64,000 nucleotides of DNA, taken from Aurelia coerulea (lineage: Eukaryota; Cnidaria; Scyphozoa; Semaeostomeae; Ulmaridae). The DNA lies in contig CM076943.1 in the NCBI GenBank assembly GCA_039566865.1, positions 8,852,001 to 8,916,000 on the forward strand, written 5' to 3'. Below, one piece after another: positions 46,616 through 56,302 of this stretch (positions are counted from its first letter, which is position 1; each line of letters starts with the position of its first letter). Under the pieces are notes generated by a model. That model was given only the letters and a program-made list of their open reading frames with translations. It was not told where the DNA came from and ran no database searches. The position numbers and the translations under genes were made by a program.

Positions 46616-47094
46616 CTGCAAGAAACAATGAGATAATCAAATACTTTCTCTTGCTTATTCATTAGTCGAAAAAGCAAGGTTTCGTAAAATATCATTGCTC
46701 AAAGTATGGATTTCAAACAATGATTTTAGGGTCTCTTTCCTATAGGAATGCGAAAAAATTAATCCCTGATGTTAATTTGATCCTCGCATAAAAGATCTTA
46801 ATGACTGTTACAGCATAATCAATTTCTGGTGATCTTTCGAAAGTTTCACTTTTATTCCACCACCCAGTACACAGCAAACTTTAACGTTTTGTATAAGTAA
46901 CACAGTAATAAATCAATCGGAAAGGCCCTCGCCAACTGAGCCAATTTTGATAAAAGATTTGAAACTTTGTTATCGAGCCATATCGGTCTGTTTGGTCACC
47001 CAACTGAGAACACTTAACAAGTAGATTTATTCGATGCTAAAACAATTTTCGTAGAAACATATACGAAGGAAGTCAAACGAACAAACAATTTATC

Positions 47095-47655
47095 TCAGGG
47101 GGGTACTCCCTAACTTTCAAAACGGGGGGGGGGTGAGGGGTCCATGCCAGTGTTTCTTTGCTGACCCCCAAATATTAAGTCTGGTGCTTGGAGACCCAAA
47201 TATCATTACTTATTTCTGGTCTTGGGTCCTGAGGACCCCAAATACTCTCTTATAGTGTAATATATACAGTAAAAACCCGCATATGAGAGCCTAGTGAATT
47301 AAGGACCTACGGCCTGAAATTTTCCAATTAGGCTGTCACTTTATAAGAAACTATCCATTGTATTCACTGTTTAAGAACCCAGGCTAACTAGCAAAATTGT
47401 AGGTTCTTATACGCGAGTTTTACTATATCAACAGATGAATGCCAAAGTACGGGGCATAAGAATGAGTGAATGTAATGAATGGCACCAAATTGTACGATTC
47501 TTCCTTTTTTGGATTCATGGACCCCAAAAATATTGAATTATCTTCATGTTGCTATCCACAGACCCCAAATATTGATTTAATGTAAGATTTTTGACCTCAA
47601 ATATTGGCACGGGCCCTCCCATATTGAAAGTTAGGGGCAACTCCCTCCCTCCCTC
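47095..47655. mobile_element. GGGGTACTCCCT-family element, copy 2, interrupted
   Basis: CAGGGGGGTACTCCCTAACT on the left and ATTGAAAGTTAGGGGCAACT then CCCTCCC on the right match 4773-5203, with the same GACCCCAAATATTG interior motif. Flanks CAATTTAT and CAGTTTAT may be a TSD. The MITE 47267-47425 is inserted inside. Confidence 0.75.
47267..47425. mobile_element. CAGTAAAAACCC MITE nested in the G-run element
   Basis: CAGTAAAAACCCGCATATGA on the left and TTATACGCGAGTTTTACTA on the right, in a TATATA target. It is more diverged than the copy at 45650. Confidence 0.82.
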
Positions 47656-47925
47656 GGCAGTTTATAGACCTTTGAGCAATTCTAGAAAATACTCTGGATC
47701 AACCGAGATCTTTGTAAAGTTTGATTAAATTTGACACAATGCGCAACACTGAAAGAAGCTATAGCGCCGCTCAATCAAACTTCCTCAGATAAAAAAGACA
47801 TCGCAAGAACCAGATTCTTTTGCAGAATAGCTAAAAGGTCTATTGACAAGCAAAACCTACATTTCTATCAAAACGATTTTAGCCCATTTGGTTGGGGCTT
47901 TACATAGTAACAAAAGCATACTCAC

Positions 47926-47999
47926 GCTATACATTGTACTGTCCTTTATCAAAATACAAATAGCCGTTGATCCTGCCATTTCGTCCTTCATCGTTTCAT
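47926..47999 (-). CDS. PP2C phosphatase, exon 5 (residues 107-131, GSTA motif)
   Basis: The acceptor TCCTTCAG precedes AT GAA ACG, and the donor GTGAGT starts at 47925. The exon encodes ETMKDEMAGSTAICILIKDS and ends TMYS. GSTA at residues 116-119 is the conserved PP2C turn before the hydrophobic strand. The exon ends in phase 0, so exon 6 continues cleanly with ANCGDSR. Confidence 0.9.
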
Positions 48000-48057
48000 C
48001 TGAAGGAGGAAATCGCAATTTCATAGATAATCGAGCGAGTTAAATATTTATCAACTA

Positions 48058-48535
48058 CCGGCTGTCCCAGAAAAAAGTATACATGTTTGGTCGGGTCAAG
48101 CGATTAGAATTTAGCTTTTATCATGAAAAACGGCACAATATGAGACTTCTAGCAAACAGAATATAATATGATCCAAGTTATTTTCACATGTTATCAAGGA
48201 TATTGTTGATTTATTTGCTGTGCTTCAAGAATTTGTTTAGGCCAAAACGCCAAAGCTCTCGTTATGATGTGACAACAAATTTGAACTTTCAAAGCACCAA
48301 TACCAACAAATGAGGCATGTATGTCCAAGTTAACCATCAAGGACCATTTTGAAATTGATTACCCATTGAGTAAAACTAAATTATCATCGCTGGACCCAAC
48401 CAAATCTGTATACTTTTTTATCTATGTCCCAGTTAACTATCGAGGAGCAGTTTGATGGTGATTAACCATTGATTAAAGCTACATTTTTATCACTGGACCC
48501 AACCAAATCTGTGTCAATTTTTCTGGGACACCCAG
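48058..48535. mobile_element. CCGGSTGTCCC-type foldback element, TA TSD
   Basis: The ends are CCGGCTGTCCCAGAAAAAAG and AATTTTTCTGGGACACCCAG, with TA on both sides. Interior arms (TTAGGCCAAAACGCC, CCAATACCAACAAATGAGGC) are shared with 21841-22450. A partial right-arm duplication is visible at 48405-48520 (AACTATCGAGGAGCAGTTTG). It begins only 58 bp upstream of exon 5. Confidence 0.85.
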
Positions 48536-48675
48536 TATTTGAAAATGGAAAATCGTGGATGGTGTGGGAAAATCATGCACATATGTAGGTTAGGACAATC
48601 ATGGTTCAGATTGAATTTTCTTGCAATCTTAGGATAGATTTTTCCCCAGTAGATAAGTATAGAAAATATTTGATA

Positions 48676-49277
48676 CCGGGTGCGCCAAAATAAACTATGT
48701 ACGTTTGGCAAGCCACTGTAAATCGTACACTGGACCGATTTTGAAGATTCATGACTTAATCTTTAGCAAAAAGCCTGAATTAGATTCTAGGACTTTTTGC
48801 AAATTTTTCCGTTTCAATTTTTAGAGCTAGAAGCAAGTTTCTTATAATGTTCGTTTTCAAAAACATTGAAAACGATAAAAAAACCTCGATCAAATTTTAA
48901 AAGATTCAACATGAAAGAACAAAGAGAACACGTTTTCAGGGGGATTTGGGGGCTTAGTACGAGCTCTCGTATAAGCAGATTTCAATTGGTCAATTTCTAA
49001 ACAGCAAATCACCACAAACAAGTTCTCTCTTTGTCCGTTCATGTCGATTTTTAGAAAACTTGATCGATGTTTTTTTATCGTTTTCAGTGTTTTGAAAAAC
49101 TAAAATTTTAGAAAACTCGCTTCTAGCTCTAAAGACTGAAAATGAAAAATTTGCAAAAAATCCCAGTATCTAATTCAGGCTTTCTGCTAACGAGTAAGTC
49201 ATAAATCTTCAAAATCGGTCCAGTGCACGATTTATTGTGGCCAGCCAAACGTGTATAGTTCATCTTGGCGCACCCGG
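48676..49277. mobile_element. CCGGGTGCGCC-type foldback element, TA TSD
   Basis: The ends CCGGGTGCGCCAAAATAAAC and GTTCATCTTGGCGCACCCGG are flanked by TA. Long arms (TCAAAATCGGTCCAGTG and inverse; TAGAGCTAGAAGCAAGTT and inverse) run to a centre near 48965. It is non-coding. Confidence 0.9.
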
Positions 49278-50425
49278 TAGAAATCACCAGTGATTACACG
49301 AAAGAGAAATTGTTTCAAACCATCTACCATGCTGCTGCAGCATAGATCGTAAATAAAATAGCAGTTTTTTAAATGTCTTCCATGGCCTCTTGGAAATGCC
49401 CCTTTTGTCTGGGATGATGCAGCAGAGTTATTTTCAAGGTCAGTTTTAGAATGTTTCCCGAACCTCTCATTTGAAACTTATTTACTTTCTCTCATTTGTG
49501 ACAAAGCCAAATGACCAAAATCATGCACGTAATGGGCAAAGACTTGCATTCCAGGGAAGCTTTAAAAAATGGTAAATATTAGGCCCAATTTCATCCAAAG
49601 AAAGCTTTTGACTTATTCAGCTTCACTTTTCTACATATTGCGATGCAAACCAGTGGATAATTTTTTAAACAGGTAGTTTTCTACATGCTGGGATTTTCAG
49701 TCACATTGCACTTTTATGGTATATGTCACCAAAGGGTACAAACCTTGTAACATATCCGCATCACAACTCAAAAATCCACTTTTCATTGCATCCACATAAT
49801 TTCCTTTGCCTGAAAGAAATGTATCATGGAATAGACCTTTAGCTTTCCAACAAAAGTGTCTGGATCAAGCGCTATTTTCATAGATCTCTTTACCAACGGG
49901 TTCGATTGAGTGGCTTTAGAGCTTCAATCACTGATGTGCACATTCAAAAATTTGTATCAAAGTATCGTTCGAGTCAGATTCTTTTATAGAAAGGCCCATT
50001 ACAAAGTCATTAAAAACATATTAAGGTTTACCAATAATATTGTTCTTTCTTTGTAAATTTTTCCAATAAAACCAAACTTCTTAGATAAAATTTTTGCTTT
50101 AAAAGCCTCAGCAAGGCTTATAGGTCTTTTTGTGCATGCAAAGACAGGGATCATGTTTATCTGTTAACATAAATGACTACAGAGTCTTTTAATTTTGTTA
50201 GCATCCATCAATTTGTTTTTGAAATTTACTGGAGCGACATAGCTTTAAAATGAACCAATATTCATAGAACAGAACTCCACATTTTCTGCCAAATAATCTT
50301 TAACATACAAAAACATCTTGGGATAACACAATAAACATGTAGTTCCGTTTCTGGTGAATATGGAGTTCAAAAAATTCAAAGAAGCAAGAATAAGGGTTTT
50401 GATACTTAAAGAATGTTCAACTTAC
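49278..50425. other. Introns 3-4 remainder; no recognised element
   Basis: Apart from exon 4 (49744-49809), no repeat with clear ends and no other exon were seen. Confidence 0.4.
49744..49809 (-). CDS. PP2C phosphatase, exon 4 (residues 85-106)
   Basis: This 66-nt exon lies between acceptor TTTCTTTCAG and donor GTTTGT. It encodes KGNYVDAMKSGFLSCDADML plus Q106. The motif of an aromatic, then A-M/L-K-x-x-F-L-x-x-D-x-x-M-L is the standard PP2C helix between the DGHGG strand and the GSTA strand. The last base opens D107, which exon 5 completes. Confidence 0.9.
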
Positions 50426-50491
50426 TGTAGCCTTGCTGGCTTACAATTTTTTTGTGCAAAAATTCCCCACAATAATGAGCAACTTTTGAGC
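50426..50491 (-). CDS. PP2C phosphatase, exon 3 (residues 63-84)
   Basis: This 66-nt exon is too short to stand out as an open frame. It completes the second Gly of HGG and reads SKVAHYCGEFLHKKIV and onward to GY. The acceptor CTCAAAG precedes 50491, and the donor GTAAGT starts at 50425. The pattern (small residue, K-V-A, then a helix ending LHKKI) is what follows DGHGG in PP2C proteins. The phases on both sides (2 in, 1 out) fit exons 2 and 4. Confidence 0.9.
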
Positions 50492-50959
50492 CTTTGAGAA
50501 AAGAAAATATATTATAAATTCTTTGAAAATGACAAAATATATTTGGTACAAACTAACTAAATGTGTCCCAATGTTTTCACTCCAATCACTAGACACTAGA
50601 CCGACCAGTCACATTAAACTAAATCACATTAATAACTGGTCAAATGAAGTCACTAGACACACTGGACCTACGTCTCTTCAAGCACTTTGACTCGTAATTT
50701 TAGAGCTGCATTCTGGGCCTGAGATTCGCAAAGTCTCGTTCAAGTGCTACATCACTTAAATCTAGGCCAATTTCCTCTCAAACTTGTCCAATCTAAAACG
50801 ACTCACAAATCCAATCAAAAATGTTTTGTGGTGCAATATTTGATAAGATGTCTAACAATATCTGAGCAAAATAAATTCAGAAATAAGAACAGAAATATAG
50901 TTGCTGCTGTTGCAAGGTAGCAATAACTGGGAAGATATCGGTGTGCCTGTGGTACAGAT

Positions 50960-51305
50960 TAGAAATTCTTGCGGGAAGAAAGTTTCGCAGGAAGACACAT
51001 TCGCGAGTTGGAAAAAATGCAAAATTTTTGGCATTAACTTTTGCGAATCAGCCAAAATTGGACATTTTGTGGGAATAAGCTTTCGCGTTTTGCAAAAATG
51101 GCATGATTTGCGGAAATCAAAATTCACAACTTGCATATCTTAGAGCACTTTGCAGGAATTAATTTCGTGAATTTCTCATTTTAGGAAATTTTGCTGGAAT
51201 AAACTTTTGCGAATTTTACATTTTTGGAAATTACGCGGAATAAACTTTTGCAAATTTCAGCGAAAAACGTGAAAGTTCCTTCCCGCGAAAATTTCTTCCC
51301 TTAAA
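50960..51305. repeat. Quasi-periodic repeat with GCGGGAAGAAA ends
   Basis: TTGCGGGAAGAAAGTTTCGC at the left and TTCCCGCGAAAATTTCTTCC at the right are inverse. Between them a loose unit of about 45-50 bp recurs (GCGAATTTT or GCGTTTTGCAAAAATGG with GGAATAAACTTTTGC). It is probably an old TIR element. The frame pair at 50852-51143 comes from this periodicity. Confidence 0.5.
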
Positions 51306-51880
51306 GTAGCATAAATGCAGTTCATCGGAATCAACGTTGCAAAAAGTTAACAGTTGAGTTCATCAATAGACAAATTCAGCTTAACGTTATTTACACACTA
51401 TCATGTCATTGTTCTCCTGACAAAACTTTTCTGTCATTCATACAAGTTAAGAACTTTGTATCATGAAAAACGCGATACAGGTCACTGTAATAACAGAAAA
51501 ATAGATGATTTCCTAATGGTCACTTCTTGACATGAAGTGGGAATAAACAAAACTTGCTGAATTTGTTTATTCTGATGTCGCTAAATGAAAATAACAAGCA
51601 TCATTTTGCATCATGCTATTCAAGTTCAGTTTAGTTTCATGATTCAAAATTCCATTACATACAATTCAACTTAAAACTACATTATACAAACTGAAAAAGA
51701 AATTAAAGAAAAGAAACTAACAAATATGAGAAAGGTACAAGAACAAGTAAGCGGAACAGGAATTGTATGCAGGACAATTTCTAAAGGAAGAGCACTCTCA
51801 GTAGGTAACCTAATCAGGGAAAGAGCACCCCCTTTTGATCATAACATCATGTTAGTGCTGATAAAGGAAATAAAAGAAAA
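51306..51880. other. Intron 2 remainder without recognised content
   Basis: Nothing beyond AT-rich sequence was seen between the repeat and exon 2. Confidence 0.4.
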
Positions 51881-51897
51881 TCAAGAATGAAGCATAC

Positions 51898-51981
51898 CAC
51901 CATGTCCATCAAAAACAGCAAAGAAGGCAGCATCTTTATCCTCCTTCAATGATAAAATCAGGGTATGTTGATCTTCCATAT
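51898..51981 (-). CDS. PP2C phosphatase, exon 2 (residues 35-62, catalytic ED and DGHGG motifs)
   Basis: The acceptor CTCTTAG is followed by AT ATG GAA GAT, which completes N35 and gives M36-E37-D38. The exon continues through FAVFDGHG to donor GTATGC at 51897/51896. E37, D38 and D59 correspond to the metal ligands of PP2C, and H61 to the catalytic general acid. An extended reading of this exon that begins with an upstream Met runs back through the intron and is not the real start. Confidence 0.92.
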
Positions 51982-52177
51982 CTAAGAGATTTAAGTCAAG
52001 GAGCAGAGGTCCAATGAAGTAGAAATGATTTGCTGTAATTCCAAGTGTGGACTTGCTGTTGGAGCAAGTCCATTCCAAGTGGTACCAGGTAAGTGAAACA
52101 AAAATACAGCATCAAGGCAAAATTGCTAATAACTTCCAAATGTCTGACCTGATTTCAGCCAATCAAAGTTACACTAA

Positions 52178-52558
52178 GGGCCTGTTCAAAAGGAGAAAGT
52201 TTCACCTGCATTTTCCCGTTTCACCGGGGAAATCGCTCAGCCGAGATCCCACCTCATATAGCGTTACCATATAAAATAGAATGAGCGTTCACATGAGAAA
52301 ACATTTCCCCGGCTAGCCAAGATCTCGCTTGAACTCTACCAGGATCCCCCTAGCTGAGGAAATATTTTCCCATATGAACACATTTGCCCAGCTAGGCGGC
52401 GAAACTTCTATTGTTTATCGTTAATCCTTTTGAATCCTTTGGCGTCAGAGACAAAGCGCTATTGTGTGAAACTCTTCTCATATGCAAGGTCTTGGCTGAG
52501 TGAGTTTCCCGGTGAAACGGGAAACTGCCGGGGAAACTTTCTCCATATGAACAGGCCC
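52178..52558. mobile_element. PIF/Harbinger-like MITE, TAA TSD
   Basis: The ends GGGCCTGTTCAAAAGGAGAA and TTCTCCATATGAACAGGCCC are flanked by TAA (52175-52177, 52559-52561). Arms include CGTTTCACCGGGGAAA and its inverse TTTCCCGGTGAAACGGG. GGGCCTGTT with a TWA target is the PIF/Harbinger signature. Confidence 0.88.
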
Positions 52559-52609
52559 TAAGTGTCATTATTGTCAGAAAGGAAAACCAAGGAAATTTTG
52601 CTCGTCATT

Positions 52610-52795
52610 TTCACTTGTTTTTGCAGGTTTTGAAAGAGGCTTTCTGCAGAAAATCTACGGGAAGGGATGGGCGTTTAAAACCGGACCTAACCTAACCTAA
52701 TTGGACATGTCAGCAATAAAACAAGACAGTTTTAAGCATTATTGTTTTGATATTCAGGGAGCTGCATTTTTTTTACTCACCCAATATCTGATGAC
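52610..52795. repeat. Fragment of the CCGGGTG-group dispersed repeat
   Basis: TTTTGAAAGAGGCTTTCTGC, TTATTGTTTTGATATTCAGG then TTTTTTACTCACCCAATATC. This is the right part of the family at 39000-39880. Confidence 0.5.
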
Positions 52796-53661
52796 TATAC
52801 AGCAGGAATGTTTTGGGTTAAAATCATCACATTTTGATCTTACTGGTTACAATGGTTTATTTATATTGTAAATCTAACTTAGCAGTAGAACCCAAGAAAA
52901 AGGTGCACTTTATAATCTTAAATTTCAAAATTGTGGCAAAAGAAGCTTTGGGCTCATAAAACTTCCTGGCCAGCATCATCAATATTTATCTTTGTGGTTA
53001 TGTTCAAGCTTTGTAGCTACAACAACTTCTTTCTGATAAAAAAACTTCATTATTGAATGACTTAACTTACAATGAAAAGTACTGTATGTGGTAATCATTT
53101 TTGGGTCAATGTTCATTCATTTTTCCTAAGTACGTCATATAGATTTTGACATTTGAAAAATCAGCAAAATTTAATGTTGAAACAAATTATTCTTTGAAAT
53201 AATGACCATGCTACTGCCAGCAAAATATTTTGATTTACATCTCTGGTGGCACCAGAAATCTTCTGACAAAGGGGTTGGAATTCATGGAACTTTCAACAGG
53301 GGGGCTAAAATGACTTTAAAATATCATGTTCGTATGTCATTTTCCCAAATTCCATCTGAAAATTGCCCAAAATTTCCTCTAATGGGGGCTAGATGCTTCC
53401 AACGGATGGGTTGTGGATCCAAGTGAAGAATTCTTGAAAATTCTTAAGAATTCTTGAAAATTCTTCTGAATTTCTAAAAATTCTGGTCACACTAATTTTC
53501 AAAAGGCAAAGCCTACACTGAATATAAAGAATCATAGAAGCTCAAAGAGTGGGCATGAAGATGGATAGTACCAAGTTCACAATTGAAATGGAGCACTTTC
53601 AAAATGACTTCCCCATTTTTGATCTTTCAATGTGCACAGATCTTTTGAAAAAGAATATACT

Positions 53662-53838
53662 CATAGGCGTAGGAGATAGGGGGCTAGGGTGGCTGCAGCC
53701 CCCCCCCAACGTCAGAAAAATTTGCAAAAATCAGCCATAATCAGGCAGAAATCCACCTCAAGTCGGGCAAAATTTTCTCAAACAATGGATTTTTTTGTCG
53801 GGCAGCCCCCCCAAATTTTATCTTCCCCAACGCCGATG
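53662..53838. mobile_element. hAT-type MITE, 8-bp TSD
   Basis: The ends are CATAGGCGTAGGAGATAGGG and CTTCCCCAACGCCGATG. The perfect 8-bp direct repeat AATATACT is at 53654-53661 and 53839-53846. Subterminal CCCCCCCCC and GGCAGCCCCCCC are present. It is 177 bp in intron 1. Confidence 0.85.
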
Positions 53839-54052
53839 AATATACTGTATAAACAATGGTTGCAAATAAAATAGTTTCGTTCACATCCACATTCAACAGT
53901 GTCAACCCTTTGCGTTGCACACAGTCATTGGTTGGACCTGAGAACTGGTCTATTGCACCAAAGATTTTGCAGTAAGCAACATTACCCATTTGACCCCTGC
54001 AGATCCTATTCAAATCGGTTGAAAAAATTTCTTCCTAGAAGTGAAAGGATAC

Positions 54053-54165
54053 TGATTCTCCATCCTTGCATACATGATGCAGCAACTCTGTAACTTGCAT
54101 TGGACACACTCTCTGTATCCTTGACTGTAACTGGCTCTGATAAAGTCTGCCCCATTTTGAAATAC
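54053..54165 (-). CDS. PP2C phosphatase, first coding exon (residues 1-34)
   Basis: The ATG is at 54155-54153. The exon reads MGQTLSEPV at its start and ends in GWRI plus one base of N35, at donor GT 54052/54051. The start is chosen because this N-terminus is conserved in the family and because Gly2 with Ser6 makes an N-myristoylation motif (MGxxxS), as in PPM1A/B. Arg33 is the expected phosphate-binding residue. A good acceptor (TTGCAG, exon from 54165) sits 10 nt upstream of the ATG. The exon therefore probably starts as 5' UTR, with one more untranslated exon further upstream. Confidence 0.92.
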
Positions 54166-54420
54166 CTGCAATTTGCAAAACATAACATCAGGAGGATTGA
54201 TTTTTGATTACATGTCCCCAATATTTCAAAACTTGGCATGATGTCTTCAATAAAAAAATTCTTTGCTACTTCTTTGCAAGGTCTATTGATTGTGAGGAAC
54301 AGCACTTAGAAAATTATTTCATGCACACTTCCATACAAACCTATCAGTCTGGTGCACATTGTGCAAACGTTCAAATCCTCTTTCAACTGGCATCCTTCCT
54401 AGATTCATATTTCTAGGCTG

Positions 54421-54605
54421 GTATGGTGAAGTTGCAGGTTTTAGTGCCAAGTGCTGGGATCACAAAAGTAGAGAAGCCCTTATTGAGTCAGCGACCATTT
54501 GCCATGATAATTGAGTCTGCAAACCCTTTGGTGGGGCTCATACCGGACTTCAATCCTGCCCACCTGATTGCTCTGGCTGCAAAGTCAGAGGAATACACCA
54601 TTCAT
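54421..54605 (-). mobile_element. tRNA-derived SINE, copy 3
   Basis: GAAGTTGCAGGTTTTAGTGC, GCTGGGATCACAAAAGTAGA, then CATACCGGACTTCAATCCTG (degraded B box region) and GAATACACCATTC (degraded A box). The 75-residue plus frame across it is not a gene. Confidence 0.78.
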
Positions 54606-55063
54606 TTACCCATATTGGAAAATTTTATGAATTGTGTCATGTCAGGCTGAAGATTTTCTAGCATACGATAACTCAAGGATTTAGGGTATGTGTTCCTGGA
54701 GTACTACTAGGGCTAACTTTTCTCTTTGCTGTAATCAATGATATAACTCTTCTTTCTTTGTTTTTTCTGGCATGGCACTAAAAGCATGTAAATATTGGTG
54801 TAAAATCTTTGGCATGCAAAAAACAAACATTCAAGTTGGCTCTTTCAATAATCTGTGAAAAATGTGAATATCTATACAAGAAAATATTAGTATTAGGAGG
54901 CAGGTTCTAGAAATGTCTGAAAGGAAATCTTCTACTTTCTGGAGTAGAACTAATGGGATTAAATCTGACACGTAGACCACGCTATCATGGCAGGAACAGG
55001 GGTACCTGAAGTAAAGTAAATGGTGCTGTTTTATAGCTTGTTCAGTTAGGCCCAACAAAAAAA

Positions 55064-55261
55064 TTAACCAAGTCGGAGTTGCAGTGCTACTTGTGGACTA
55101 AATTGGAGATCCTCAGCCTTTGATTGTTGATCATATAACTGATTAATTTGTTTATGGAATGATATTCCTGCTGCATCTAGCATATAACTGCCATCGTAAG
55201 GTTTCAAATTCACAAAACAAAGCCAGCCCGGAATAATTTCTGTCGGCACATATTCAAACAT
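55064..55261 (-). CDS. Unrecognised 65-residue open frame near the PP2C promoter
   Basis: The minus-strand frame starts MFEYVPTEIIPGWLC and ends LQLRLG at TAA. Upstream in-frame stops (TGA, TAA) lie just before the ATG. Composition looks protein-like, with balanced hydrophobics and no low complexity. I do not recognise the family. It sits in the presumed 5' intron of the PP2C gene, just downstream of a CpG-rich patch. It could be an alternative first exon, an upstream ORF or chance. A possible donor (CTTG/GTTAAT) at its end could extend it to an acceptor near 55018, adding a short run before a stop. Confidence 0.25.
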   Translation of the reverse strand: MFEYVPTEIIPGWLCFVNLKPYDGSYMLDAAGISFHKQINQLYDQQSKAEDLQFSPQVALQLRLG

Positions 55262-55443
55262 ATTGTTTCTTGGACAAAAGTTCGCAAAGATTTATCACAA
55301 GTTCCAGCCTGAGCAGCGGCCATTGATGAGATGAGCACTCCGACGGCGCGGCGTTAAACTTCTGTGTGGAAAACGACCGATCAACTGTGCACAGATTTAA
55401 TCAAATACACGATACTGCGTTATAAAGTAGTGAAAATACTTAC

Positions 55444-55560
55444 CAAACGTTAATACTTAGGCATATTGCGCTTTCGGTGATGCATTGATCATTACAAGCT
55501 TTCTTTTTCAAGCCAAGCAGCCTGTTTACTGTTCAATGACCTCACAACTTTTGCTAATTT
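55444..55560 (-). promoter_or_regulatory. Candidate 5' untranslated exon and promoter area of the PP2C gene
   Basis: On the minus strand a strong donor (TTTG followed by GTAAGTATT) has its exon edge at 55444. It could splice to the acceptor just upstream of the PP2C ATG at 54165. Nearby, 55320-55400 is locally CpG-rich compared with the AT-rich surroundings. The 5' edge given here is arbitrary. No TATA box or initiator was identified with confidence. Confidence 0.4.
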
Positions 55561-55719
55561 CTCGGATCCCTGTGATCTTAATTTCTGATGGATGAGTGTA
55601 AACGAGGCTAGAAGTTTTCTGGACTTTTCCATCCACACTTCCCCTGGACTTATTACAGATTCGTCCCAGCTTTACGACGAATTGTAATCAATCTACACTT
55701 CCCCACCCCCGGGGGCTTT

Positions 55720-55813
55720 ACTCGTTACTTGCTCCAAGTCTCGCTCTTGATTAATAAACAAACGGGAGGGGAAAGAGAGAGGGATTGATCGAGAGCGAGA
55801 CTTGGAGCAAGTC
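55720..55813. repeat. Palindromic MITE with CTTGCTCCAAGTCTCGCTC arms
   Basis: ACTTGCTCCAAGTCTCGCTC pairs with GAGCGAGACTTGGAGCAAGT. The right end CAAGTCCA matches the family at 7927-8053. The left terminal bases are altered, so no TSD is readable. Confidence 0.7.
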
Positions 55814-56302
55814 CAGTTGTCCCGTTCCAGTTCCTCTTATGGAAATGGGGGCATTTTCTTGCAACTTTTCCAGTGCACAGCACAAAGAGTAGGCAGTTTG
55901 CCTCCTAATATGATAAAGCAAAAATAAATTGCAGCACTTTAATCGACTTTCAGCAAGATAACATGATGCTTTCAGTAAATTTCCATCGTCGGTCTATCGT
56001 TGTCCCTTGATATGCACTTTAATGACTTGACATCTATCGTTACTTAGAAATAATTTTTGAAAGGCTTTTGGGTAACCGGCATGCATTGCGATCATCTCTT
56101 TTGCTTTTCATAATCTCAGGAAAAATATGGTTGCTTCCAAAGCACATCTCGAGCTGGCTAACGACATGCTGCTGACTTGAACGACATCATAAAACCACTT
56201 CCATGCAGCATGAAATAAGGCCACCTTTACGAATAGGACTGCGATGCATTCCGGTAGTACAAGAGCCTTTAAAGACTTTTGCTAAACGGCTGAAAGGTCT
56301 AC
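55814..56302. other. Unassigned sequence upstream of the PP2C gene
   Basis: No feature supported. About 56165-56215 (TGCTGACTTGAACGACATCA, AAACCACTTCCATGCAGCAT) reappears at 56795-56835, so the AGCATAG element between lies in or beside a short direct duplication. Confidence 0.4.

Larger units (their letters stand above)
9723..54155 (-). other. PP2C-family Ser/Thr phosphatase gene, 11 coding exons (whole-gene entry)
   Basis: The gene encodes a metal-dependent PPM/PP2C protein phosphatase, which hydrolyses phospho-Ser/Thr using a two-metal centre. Coding exons, 5' to 3' on the minus strand: 54155-54053, 51981-51898, 50491-50426, 49809-49744, 47999-47926, 46615-46531, 42905-42849, 36374-36291, 33688-33623, 28452-28373, 9935-9723. 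They total 978 nt, which is 325 residues plus a TGA stop. Every junction is GT-AG and every phase joins without a gap. Family motifs occur in order: WR33, ED37/38, DGHGG 59-63, GSTA 116-119, GDSR 135-138, DHKPS 153-157, GD 188-189, DGIWD 228-232 and GCDNMT 275-280. Numbering nearly matches human PP2C-alpha. The C-terminal tail after about residue 285 is hydrophilic and acidic. The length fits the shorter PPM1A/T23F11.1-like group. Exon joining is inferred from splice sites and family order, with no transcript to confirm it. Confidence 0.93.

Noticed and set aside
49010..49277. A separate inverted gene fragment suggested by similarity to 48676-48950
   Set aside because: It is the right arm of the same foldback element, bounded by TA and CCGGGTGCGCC ends.
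54423..54650. 75-codon plus-strand frame with a plausible start
   Set aside because: It lies antisense across SINE copy 3.
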